Notes under the pieces: generated by a model
Database searches by the model: none
Seen by the model: the letters and a program-made list of their open reading frames with translations, nothing else
What the model was told of the DNA's origin: nothing
Position numbers and translations under genes: made by a program
Part shown: positions 38,078 through 43,867 of the stretch, one piece after another
Layout: every line of letters starts with the position of its first letter
How positions within the stretch are numbered: the stretch's first letter is position 1
Assembly (NCBI GenBank): GCA_019114005.1
Contig: DXGH01000073.1
Location: forward strand, 124,001-188,000
Reading direction: 5' to 3'
From: Candidatus Acetatifactor stercoripullorum
GTDB lineage: Bacteria; Bacillota; Clostridia; Lachnospirales; Lachnospiraceae
DNA: 64,000 nt

Positions 38078-38554
38078 ATGGCAAAGGGAAAAGATGCGCA
38101 GAAGGTGGCTGCGAACAATAAAAAGGCATTCCATGACTATTTTATAGATGAAACCTATGAGGCGGGCATTGCCCTTCACGGTACGGAGGTAAAATCCCTG
38201 CGCATGGGGAAATGCAGCATAAAGGAAGCCTTTATTCGCATTGAGAACGGAGAAGTCTTTGTTTATGGAATGCACATCAGTCCCTATGAAAAGGGGAATC
38301 TCTTTAACAAGGATCCCTTAAGGGTAAAAAAGCTTCTGCTTCACAAGTATGAGATCAACAAGCTGGCGGGAAGGGTGGCGGAAAAAGGCTACACACTGGT
38401 GCCGCTGCAGGTTTACTTTAAGGACGGAAGAGCCAAGGTGGAGATCGGCCTGGCAAGGGGCAAAAAGCTTTATGATAAACGCCGGGACATCGCAAAGAAG
38501 GATCAGAGAAGAGAGGCGGAAAAGGAATTTAAGATGAGTGGCAAATTCTATTGA
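38078..38554 (+). CDS. smpB: SsrA-binding protein SmpB
   Basis: The 158-residue protein binds tmRNA and brings it to stalled ribosomes. It has the family motifs [28 protein letters not shown] and [11 protein letters not shown], with a basic C-terminal tail ([18 protein letters not shown]) that enters the mRNA channel. It lies 13 bases after rnr and 70 bases before ssrA. Confidence 0.96.
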   Translation: MAKGKDAQKVAANNKKAFHDYFIDETYEAGIALHGTEVKSLRMGKCSIKEAFIRIENGEVFVYGMHISPYEKGNLFNKDPLRVKKLLLHKYEINKLAGRVAEKGYTLVPLQVYFKDGRAKVEIGLARGKKLYDKRRDIAKKDQRREAEKEFKMSGKFY

Positions 38555-38624
38555 CTTATTGTCAAAATTCTTCTATACTAACAGCGAAAGAAAATCTTTA
38601 CGGAAAAATCCGGAGAGTTTGCTC

Positions 38625-39005
38625 GGGGTAGTAAAGGTTTCGACAGGAGTCTTGCAGCTGGAGAAGCTATCCGTTGTGACACGTTAATCACAAAATTAAA
38701 CTAAACGCTGAAGATAATACTCAGTTAGCATTTGCAGCGTAATTGCTGTGAATGACGCTGCCTTAGGCAGCTTGTCCGCTCCGGGGCACTCACACCTCGG
38801 AATCCGGGCATCAACCATGTGAGAAACGACATGCGTTAAGCTTTGCGCGCATGGGCGTAAAATGAAGCTACCAAATGGAGCAGGCTGTTCGTTTCCTGCC
38901 CCAGGCGGGAACAGGCCGGGGAAAGCCCGGCCAAGATAACGGACTATGATAGTAGAAGGACAGGGAATGGGCTTTTGGACACGGGTTCGACTCCCGTCTA
39001 CTCCA
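38625..39005 (+). ncRNA. ssrA: Transfer-messenger RNA (tmRNA)
   Basis: The 5' end GGGGTAGTAAAGGTTTCGAC and the 3' T-arm GGTTCGACTCCCG are typical tmRNA ends. GGGGTAG (38625-38631) pairs with CTACTCC (38998-39004) to form the acceptor stem, and A39005 is the discriminator. CCA is not encoded. The tag frame at 38707-38742 reads AEDNTQLAFAA and then TAA. The gene appears intact although phage sequence follows at once, as expected when integration rebuilds the 3' end. Confidence 0.95.
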
Positions 39006-39008
39006 TTC
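38978..39008. other. Likely phage attachment site (left junction) in the ssrA 3' end
   Basis: Gene content changes from host to phage directly after the tmRNA 3' T-arm and acceptor stem, a standard integration target. The core presumably covers part of the T-arm and acceptor sequence. Its exact extent cannot be fixed because the matching right copy is outside the window. No integrase gene lies next to this end. Confidence 0.6.
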
Positions 39009-39009
39009 T

Positions 39010-39034
39010 GGAACCCGCATTTTATACGGGTTCC
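39010..39034 (+). terminator. Hairpin just after ssrA, without a T-run
   Basis: GGAACCCG (39010-39017) pairs perfectly with CGGGTTCC (39027-39034). The sequence after it is AAGGAATAC, not T-rich, so it is either an imperfect terminator or a terminator arm cut by integration. A short tandem repeat of AAAGGTACTCA lies at 39050-39073. From 39035 to 39398 there is AT-rich sequence with no gene I can support. Confidence 0.45.
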
Positions 39035-39407
39035 AAGGAATACAAAATGAAAGGTACTCACAAAGGTACTCAAACATAAAAACACAGGAAAGGAGAACCC
39101 TGTGCAAGTGCTGCTAAAGATAAATCGACCACAAATCGGTTTATTTTTTTTGCAAATATTCTTTAAAAAATCTGAATAAATGATTTTGAGACGATTGGCA
39201 ATGCGAATTTTTTAAGCAGATAGGGCAGGAGAATAACAGAAGTTTGTACGGCATTGGTATAAAAGCCTCTGTGGGAGCCCTGAATGGCTCTATTTTGATT
39301 TTATGGCTTTTGACGATAAAAATTACCAATAGAACATAAAGACGGCTTAAATTTGATTTTGCGGGGTCAACATATATTTGTCAAAGTGCACACGAAGAGG
39401 GGCGGGC

Positions 39408-39668
39408 TTACCGCCCCCGCTTTTTCGCATATGCCATTAAAATACTTTTTACAGCCGCCTTTGCCGCTTCAATCTTTGACACATCCGGCATTTTATCCAA
39501 TTCCCGGATAAGAACAACCTGCCCCCATTTGATTTCGAGAGACCAATGCCGCCGCACGTCTGATAACTTTTCAAAGTTTCTAATGAAATAGCCGTCTTTG
39601 TCGCAGGCGGAGTATTTAAAACCGTTTATGCCGCGTCTGACCTTGATTATAGTTGGCTGTCTGCTCAT
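39408..39668 (-). CDS. Small phage protein, function unknown
   Basis: The 86-residue basic protein is preceded by AAGGAGG, 7 bases from the ATG, which supports it as a real gene. It has no membrane helix. The C-terminus is Lys/Arg-rich (KAAVKSILMAYAKKRGR). A GGGGCGG/CCGCCCC hairpin (39399-39417) overlaps its stop codon. It is one of two leftward genes next to the ssrA junction. I do not recognise the family. Confidence 0.6.
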   Translation of the reverse strand: MSRQPTIIKVRRGINGFKYSACDKDGYFIRNFEKLSDVRRHWSLEIKWGQVVLIRELDKMPDVSKIEAAKAAVKSILMAYAKKRGR

Positions 39669-39803
39669 GTGTTCGCCTCCTTATCATTATCATTTATTTG
39701 GAAATCCGCTTGCGGGTCGTGAGCCTCGCCGACTGTATTGGACAAGCAGAGATTTTAAAAGCCGCCGGTAGTGATCTGGCGTGTATCCTCTGCGGCGGCT
39801 GCA

Positions 39804-40028
39804 TTAAAGCCTGAATGTTGCAGTTGAATAAGTCCTCCCGTAAGACACAGGGCACCCGATGCTTTCCAAAAATATTTCCGCGTTGTATGAGGAATCATCA
39901 AGTCCAAGACGCACATGGCCATTCTGGAGAAGTCGCAGAAGCAATTTAGCTTCATAATACATTCCATGCCTAGTGAATTCTATGTGCTTTTCCATTATCT
40001 TGTATTTTCTGATGTTTCTCTTTATCAT
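39804..40028 (-). CDS. Small phage protein, function unknown
   Basis: The 74-residue product starts at the ATG at 40028, with GGAGGT at 40038-40033 upstream; ATGs further upstream precede this ribosome site. It is basic at the N-terminus (MIKRNIRKYK) and has an aromatic, Gly-rich end (GCPVSYGRTYSTATFRL). There is no clear domain. It is read away from the operator region at 40.24-40.43 kb and may be controlled from it. Confidence 0.5.
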   Translation of the reverse strand: MIKRNIRKYKIMEKHIEFTRHGMYYEAKLLLRLLQNGHVRLGLDDSSYNAEIFLESIGCPVSYGRTYSTATFRL

Positions 40029-40242
40029 TTTTACCTCCATCATCTGACATAAAAATATTGTAAAACTTTTTAATGCCCCTTGCCATTCATTCCGGCATTC
40101 CGCTGTCTTTTCTATTTTCGGAGAGGAACCAGATATTCAGTGCTCTCATCTCAGAATTTGTGAGGATTTTCATTTAATTTTTCCAGGGCGCATCTTGTCA
40201 TTTCTATGCCTCCAATTCCTTTATCTGTTAAAATAATAATAA

Positions 40243-40432
40243 CACTTAATAAGTGATATTTCAATAAGAAATTTAATGAAAACACTTAATAAGTGAATTT
40301 TTGGAACATTTACTAAAAACATTGTCAATGTATTTGTTAAAAGTTGTTAATAATGCACTTAATAAATGATTGTTGACAAATAAATATAGACAATGTTATT
40401 ATTAAGTCAGTAATAAATACACTTATTAAAGG
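40243..40432. repeat. Repeated operator-like palindromes around the RHH gene promoter
   Basis: The palindrome CACTTAATAAGTG occurs at 40243-40255 and 40283-40295. Near-copies are CACTTAATAAATG at 40356-40368, TTATTAAGTC at 40399-40408 and CACTTATTAAAGG at 40420-40432. The last three flank or overlap the promoter and the ribosome site of the RHH gene. The arrangement fits cooperative binding of a ribbon-helix-helix repressor. Confidence 0.75.
40373..40402 (+). promoter_or_regulatory. Promoter of the RHH gene
   Basis: TTGACA (40373-40378) and TATTAT (40397-40402) are separated by 18 bases. Operator copies lie just upstream and across the -10 box, so a bound repressor would block it. Confidence 0.7.
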
Positions 40433-40442
40433 CGGTGAATAT

Positions 40443-40712
40443 ATGCCAACAGTAACAAACGAAGAATTAGCGAGATTGAAGAAAGCAGAAGAAAAACTAA
40501 AAGAAAGATATAAAAAACAGAATGAGCACACGAACACAATTTATGACAGGCTTAATTTTACCGTACCAGCAGGAAAGAAAGCGGAGATTGAAGCAGCTGC
40601 AAAAGCCGCTGGTGTTTCACTCAATGCCTTTTGTCGTGATGCGGTACTGGAAGAGGCAGAAAAGGTATTGAAGAAATCAGGACAGGAAGAAGCCGCACCG
40701 CCGTTCCTGTAA
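40443..40712 (+). CDS. Ribbon-helix-helix (Arc-like) DNA-binding protein
   Basis: The 89-residue protein has a charged N-terminal helix (about 5-28) and then the RHH unit YDRLNFTVPAGKKAEIEAAAKAAGVSLNAF, written here in parts: strand RLNFTVP, helix AEIEAAAKAAG, turn VSLNAF and helix CRDAVLEEAEKVL. RHH proteins bind short palindromes as dimers. The operator copies directly upstream suggest autoregulation. It could be a phage repressor, or an antitoxin-like regulator without a visible toxin partner. Confidence 0.75.
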   Translation: MPTVTNEELARLKKAEEKLKERYKKQNEHTNTIYDRLNFTVPAGKKAEIEAAAKAAGVSLNAFCRDAVLEEAEKVLKKSGQEEAAPPFL

Positions 40713-40721
40713 TAATGGTAC

Positions 40722-40752
40722 TTGACAGATCTATTTTAATATGTTTTATAAT
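40722..40752 (+). promoter_or_regulatory. Promoter of a short non-coding unit
   Basis: TTGACA (40722-40727) is followed by TTTATA (40745-40750, 17-base spacing) or TATAAT (40747-40752, 19-base spacing). No start codon with a ribosome site follows before the terminator at 40868. Confidence 0.55.
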
Positions 40753-40758
40753 ATAAAC

Positions 40759-40920
40759 ATAGGGCAGAGATGTATTTAATTTAATATAAAGCGTGTATGT
40801 GCCAGCCAGAAGCCTTGACCACATACAGCGGCCCTGTAACAGGCAGGAAGAACAAAGAGCAGTGCAGGCTCCAGTGTTAGCCGGTATCCATTCCGGCAAT
40901 GCTGGGGCTTTATTTTTTTA
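40759..40920 (+). ncRNA. Candidate small RNA between RHH gene and Cys-rich gene
   Basis: A promoter at 40722-40752 and a strong terminator at 40868-40920 bound about 160 bases without a coding frame. Inside, TGTATGTG and CACATACA can pair (about 40793-40827) and CCTGTAACAGG forms a short hairpin. The terminator pairs GCTCCAGTGTTAGCCGG (40868-40884) with CCGGCAATGCTGGGGC (40893-40908), and a T-rich tail runs to 40920. It may be a free RNA or a leader with read-through into 40938. Confidence 0.45.
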
Positions 40921-40937
40921 TCCGGGAGGCAGGAAAG

Positions 40938-41087
40938 ATGAAATGTGAAAAATTCAGATGTGTTTACGAGATAGATGGAGAATGCGAAGCGGATGGCGGC
41001 GAGTGTATCGGCGATATGTGCGAAAGCTTTGGCGACTGCACAACGTGCCAGGATCAGAACCGCGAAGAGTGCGGCGGCTTAGAGTAA
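40938..41087 (+). CDS. Very small Cys-rich phage protein
   Basis: The 49-residue acidic protein contains eight cysteines (positions 3, 8, 16, 23, 28, 34, 37 and 45). It probably binds a metal. GGAGGCAGGAAAG precedes the ATG. Small Cys-rich proteins of this type are common in Clostridia prophages, but I cannot assign a function. Confidence 0.55.
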   Translation: MKCEKFRCVYEIDGECEADGGECIGDMCESFGDCTTCQDQNREECGGLE

Positions 41088-41114
41088 TATATTATTTATC
41101 TATCTGGGAGGTGT

Positions 41115-41795
41115 ATGCAATACATGGGAAATAACACAGCTGCAGCTTATAACGGCACGGAAATCTACACCAGTGATATATTAAGGCTCGCGGACGAATA
41201 CATGGACCACGAGCTGGACGAGAAGCGCCGGGAGGATATATATAACAATCCCAGCATTTTTATGTCTATGATACTTTATATCTCTGACAATATAGTTAAA
41301 CCGGATAATAACGATATAGAGCTCTTAGATAATATATTTAATATATATATAAGGCTGTGTACTAAGTATAATATGCTGCCTACTTTAGAGTGTTTCAGCA
41401 TATTAATTAAAGTTAACCCGGGCACCTTGTCTGACTGGGGAAGCGGAGCATTAAGAAGTAATGTATATTATGATTTTAAGGGTAATTATATAAAAGACTT
41501 TCCGGCATGGAGATTGAACCATCAGAACGAGCAGTACCGCGCGGAACCCAGTACAGCCCACGCCGAAGCGGTCAAAAAATGGAAGAATATCTGTAAAAAT
41601 TTTCTTATAAATTCGCTTCAAAATTCACGGGGAACCGACGCAAATAAGATATTCATTGCCAAAGCCGCCTATGGCATGGTTGAAACAGCACCGATTCCAG
41701 TACAAAACAGGGAGCAGCACAGGACGGCAGAGCAGATCGCTGCTGATTACGGCCCCCAGGAAGCGCTTCCTGGGGATGTGGAGCCGGATTTCTAG
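41115..41795 (+). CDS. Possible terminase small subunit (DNA-packaging protein)
   Basis: The 226-residue protein is mostly helical and acidic. It has a possible helix-turn-helix around LECFSILIKVNPGTLSDWG near residue 95, and the phrase ANKIFIAKAAYGM near 185 recalls the C-terminal part of phage small terminases. GGGAGG lies upstream; ATG 41115 is close to it and ATG 41124 is a reasonable alternative. Codon use is very AT-rich in the middle (many ATA codons), unlike the host. The large terminase is 2 kb further on, behind a tRNA cluster and a moron, which would be an unusual separation. Confidence 0.4.
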   Translation: MQYMGNNTAAAYNGTEIYTSDILRLADEYMDHELDEKRREDIYNNPSIFMSMILYISDNIVKPDNNDIELLDNIFNIYIRLCTKYNMLPTLECFSILIKVNPGTLSDWGSGALRSNVYYDFKGNYIKDFPAWRLNHQNEQYRAEPSTAHAEAVKKWKNICKNFLINSLQNSRGTDANKIFIAKAAYGMVETAPIPVQNREQHRTAEQIAADYGPQEALPGDVEPDF

Positions 41796-41825
41796 TAAAA
41801 ATGCACAAAGGGAATGGGGCTGCTA

Positions 41826-41930
41826 ATGACACAGAGGGAACGCAGAAAGCCATGCAAACCGCATAAATACTGGATAGTTAAAGATTCTACAAACAACTAT
41901 TCACAAAATAACTGTTTTGCGCATAGTTGA
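41826..41930 (+). CDS. Possible 34-residue basic peptide
   Basis: An ATG with GGGG a few bases upstream opens 34 codons ending TGA. The product is basic at the start (TQRERRKPCKPHKYW). Evidence is only the frame and weak ribosome site, so this may be chance. Bases 41931-42000 hold a GGGGGT/AGCCCCC-type hairpin and no gene. Confidence 0.25.
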   Translation: MTQRERRKPCKPHKYWIVKDSTNNYSQNNCFAHS

Positions 41931-42002
41931 AAGGGATGGGGGTGGGGGTCTGGAAGGAAAGCCCCCGGAGGCCATAACTGAATCCCTCAAGCAGCGTCAA
42001 AA

Positions 42003-42030
42003 CAAAAAAAGCCGCTTTGAGAAGAGCGGC
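42003..42030 (-). terminator. Minus-strand terminator facing the packaging genes
   Basis: On the minus strand GCCGCT (42030-42025) pairs with AGCGGC (42016-42011), followed by seven T. No minus-strand gene is visible upstream of it. It may stop antisense transcription coming from the late region. Confidence 0.6.
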
Positions 42031-42085
42031 GAAAATACATAAGACCGCCAGGAGCCGGAATCAGGGAAAGGAGGAAGGATGCACC

Positions 42086-42430
42086 ATGAGGGTCATATCG
42101 CAAAACAGGGATATGTCTGTAGACTTTGAGAAGGTGATTATTAGTGTAGGGGATTATGGAGAGATATTTTTCAGCACCTATGAAAATAATTCCCCTAAAA
42201 TAATGCTTGGGAAATTTGGCACCTCGAAACGGGCAAAGGAAGTGTTTGAGGATATGCACAGGGCATATAACCCGGTTGGAATTATCACCTGTGCATTGAC
42301 AGAGGAGCAGGCAAAACAATTTATCGGGTCTGCGAATGTGAAGCAGAATATCATAATGATGCCTGCGGAGAACAAGGACTGGGTTGTCAATACATACGAT
42401 AACATTGTTTATTATATGCCTGAGGAATAA
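42086..42430 (+). CDS. Phage protein of unknown function
   Basis: The 114-residue protein starts behind AAGGAGGAAGG. It is of mixed alpha/beta type, with aromatic patches (GDYGEIFFSTYENNSP) and no membrane helix. It lies just upstream of the tRNA cluster, 12 bases before the first tRNA. I do not recognise the family. Confidence 0.6.
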   Translation: MRVISQNRDMSVDFEKVIISVGDYGEIFFSTYENNSPKIMLGKFGTSKRAKEVFEDMHRAYNPVGIITCALTEEQAKQFIGSANVKQNIIMMPAENKDWVVNTYDNIVYYMPEE

Positions 42431-42441
42431 CCGGAATATAA

Positions 42442-42533
42442 GCCAGTGTACCGAAACGGTTATAACGGCGCAGCCTTGAAAACTGATGTGTTGCGGAAAA
42501 CATGACCTGCAGGTTCGAATCCTGCCGCTGGCG
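42442..42533 (+). tRNA. tRNA-Ser (anticodon TGA), phage-borne
   Basis: The acceptor arms GCCAGTG (42442-42448) and CGCTGGC (42526-42532) pair over 7 bp with one wobble. The T-arm GCAGG-TTCGAAT-CCTGC is canonical, the D-stem CCG/CGG is the short serine type, and a long variable arm is present. The loop CTTGAAA gives anticodon TGA (42477-42479). The anticodon stem is weak: only three of five pairs form (mismatches at both ends). Confidence 0.75.
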
Positions 42534-42535
42534 CT

Positions 42536-42904
42536 TGCGGAATGTATGTTCCGCATAACCCATTGGGTTTGCTCCTTTCAGCCGCTAGGACGATTCTGTT
42601 AAGGGTGGAGCGTGACCACCCGGCGGCTTTAACCGGTTTATGTAAGCCCGGTTCTCGCAGAATACCGTTGCTGGTTGTTAATCTGCGTCTGTTCTGCAGT
42701 GTGCAGCCTTTAGAAATGCACGTGCTCAACAGAGATACTGCACAGTCCTTGCAGACATAAGATGGACATCTGCGGCGCAAAACCGCAAAAGTGGATTGTG
42801 GAGGCGGCGAACCACTATAAAACACACGAGCCGAGGTAAGGTATCGCAGAGTTGGAGATACTGATTGATTCTTGAGCATAGTCGGAGGTTTACGGAATCA
42901 TTTT
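42536..42904 (+). ncRNA. Densely structured non-coding stretch inside the phage tRNA cluster
   Basis: No coding frame with a ribosome site is present. Consecutive inverted repeats include TGCGGAA/TTCCGCA (42536-42555), AACCC/GGGTT, GCTCC/GGAGC (42571-42611), GGGTGG/CCACCC, AACCGG/CCGGTT, TGTGCAG/CTGCACA, GCAGA/TCTGC, TGCGG/CCGCA and GTATC/GATAC (about 42841-42861). It is either a large structured phage RNA or a row of decayed tRNA genes. No further canonical T-arm is present. Confidence 0.45.
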
Positions 42905-42994
42905 GGGAAAGCAGTAACGATTGGCGGTGTTACGGCAGACTGCAAATCCGTTTGCTTGTGGTAAACAATAGAGGTTCGGTTCCTCTCTTTCCCA
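42905..42994 (+). tRNA. tRNA-Tyr-like tRNA with Cys anticodon (GCA) and long variable arm
   Basis: GGGAAAG (42905-42911) pairs with CTTTCCC (42987-42993), with discriminator A. The D-stem is GTAA/TTAC and the T-arm AGAGG-TTCGGTT-CCTCT. The anticodon arm GCAGA-CTGCAAA-TCCGT closely follows bacterial tRNA-Tyr (usually CTGTAAA) but carries GCA. It has one A-C mismatch in the stem. An 18-base variable arm that can fold (TTGCTT with TAAACAA) is a class II feature seen in Tyr, Ser and Leu tRNAs, not in Cys tRNAs. Confidence 0.65.
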
Positions 42995-43074
42995 TTTAGC
43001 GGTGTCAGTAGCATCGCGCCATTCCGAAGTACAAGGAATGGTTCGGGTGGGATTAATTTCCTGCCCGGGCGCTT
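42995..43074 (+). ncRNA. Hairpin-rich spacer between two phage tRNAs
   Basis: CCATTCC pairs with GGAATGG (about 43019-43041). GGGTGGGA pairs with TCCTGCCC over 8 bp with two wobbles (about 43045-43066). There is no T-arm or acceptor stem, so this is not a tRNA gene. It may belong to the same structured RNA as 42536-42904. Confidence 0.35.
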
Positions 43075-43162
43075 GCAGATATAATCCTAATTGGCAAGGA
43101 AGCTGTTTGCTAAACAGTCAGTAGCCGGAAACGGCGTTCGGGTTCAAATCCCGATATCTGCG
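43075..43162 (+). tRNA. tRNA-Ser (anticodon GCT), phage-borne
   Basis: GCAGATA (43075-43081) pairs with TATCTGC (43155-43161), discriminator G. The anticodon loop TTGCTAA gives GCT, with stem GCTGT/ACAGT. The long variable arm GCCG-GAAA-CGGC and T-arm CGGG-TTCAAAT-CCCG are typical of serine tRNA. CCA is not encoded. Confidence 0.85.
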
Positions 43163-43177
43163 TTTGAACATTGATAA

Positions 43178-43206
43178 TTGAATATTGGCGGTTTTGGTGG
43201 TAAAAT
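43178..43206 (+). promoter_or_regulatory. Promoter of the moron upstream of TerL
   Basis: TTGAAT (43178-43183) and TAAAAT (43201-43206) are separated by 17 bases. The leader TAAAAAAGTACAAAGGAGG that follows is nearly repeated at about 62727-62746, in front of another moron. Confidence 0.6.
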
Positions 43207-43234
43207 TAAAAAAGTACAAAGGAGGAATTTTACT

Positions 43235-43762
43235 ATGGGAAGTACTTTTTTGGATGTTTTATTAAGTATTATTTCAGGCATTATTTCAGGCATTATAGCT
43301 TCAATACTTTTAAATTATTATTATTGGAATAAAAAACCTAAATTATTAATATCAAATCAGATTGCAAAAAACCTTAAAAATGAGTATAGAATTAAAATAG
43401 TTAATTTATCGAATTTTTATGTAACAAATGTTTTTATTCAAGTACATTTAGTTACTGTAAGTAATGGAGATGGGGGCAACATATTAAATGTCATAAACTT
43501 AGATATTCCATATAAGACAATACAGATAATTGCGCCATATGACGATAAAGATGTAAATGCATCATATGCAATACGGTTTGTTCTGCCTAAGAACTTAGAA
43601 ACTTTGTGGGAAAATGATGATCATACATATTTGAAACTAGTGACATACTGTAGTAACGAGCATAATAATTCAAGTAAATTATATGAAAAAATATACTATA
43701 AGAAAAGCAATAGTATAAAAAATGGGGAATTTGAATTTGGGAAATCGATTAACATAAGATGA
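43235..43762 (+). CDS. Moron: N-terminally anchored membrane protein, unknown function
   Basis: The 175-residue protein has one membrane helix (about 6-28: LDVLLSIISGIISGIIASIL), a basic patch, and then a soluble beta-rich domain. The DNA is far more AT-rich than the flanking tRNA and terminase genes. It has its own promoter, an AAAGGAGG ribosome site and its own terminator. These are the marks of a moron expressed in the lysogen. I do not recognise the soluble domain. Superinfection exclusion or another host-surface role is a guess. Confidence 0.7.
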   Translation: MGSTFLDVLLSIISGIISGIIASILLNYYYWNKKPKLLISNQIAKNLKNEYRIKIVNLSNFYVTNVFIQVHLVTVSNGDGGNILNVINLDIPYKTIQIIAPYDDKDVNASYAIRFVLPKNLETLWENDDHTYLKLVTYCSNEHNNSSKLYEKIYYKKSNSIKNGEFEFGKSINIR

Positions 43763-43811
43763 AATAAAAAGATTGTTATTGAGATAGATGTTTTTTTGTT
43801 AAATTAATCTG

Positions 43812-43846
43812 CCAACCGTCAATATTCGATGGTTGGTATTTTTTTG
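43812..43846 (+). terminator. Terminator closing the moron unit before TerL
   Basis: CCAACC (43812-43817) pairs with GGTTGG (43831-43836), followed by a run of T to about 43845. The TerL start lies 22 bases further on. Confidence 0.75.
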
Positions 43847-43867
43847 CAGAAAATCAGGAGCTTTGAA

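Noticed and set aside
39050..39073. Tandem AAAGGTACTCA repeat next to ssrA as a possible att core or iteron
   Set aside because: Only two short copies exist, they do not match the ssrA 3' end, and no partner is visible.
38696..39107. Minus-strand reading frames across ssrA (129 and 79 codons)
   Set aside because: They are the well-known false frames antisense to tmRNA; the RNA structure and tag frame explain the sequence.
39141..39329. 62-codon minus-strand frame in the AT-rich sequence after ssrA
   Set aside because: No ribosome site and low-complexity composition; treated as intergenic.
40243..40432. Operator repeats considered as a CRISPR array
   Set aside because: The units are short palindromes at irregular spacing around a promoter, with no spacer-like intervals.
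42661..42745. Additional tRNA genes suggested by CTGTTAA- and CTTTAGA-like loops
   Set aside because: No matching acceptor stems or T-arms; kept only as part of the structured non-coding stretch.
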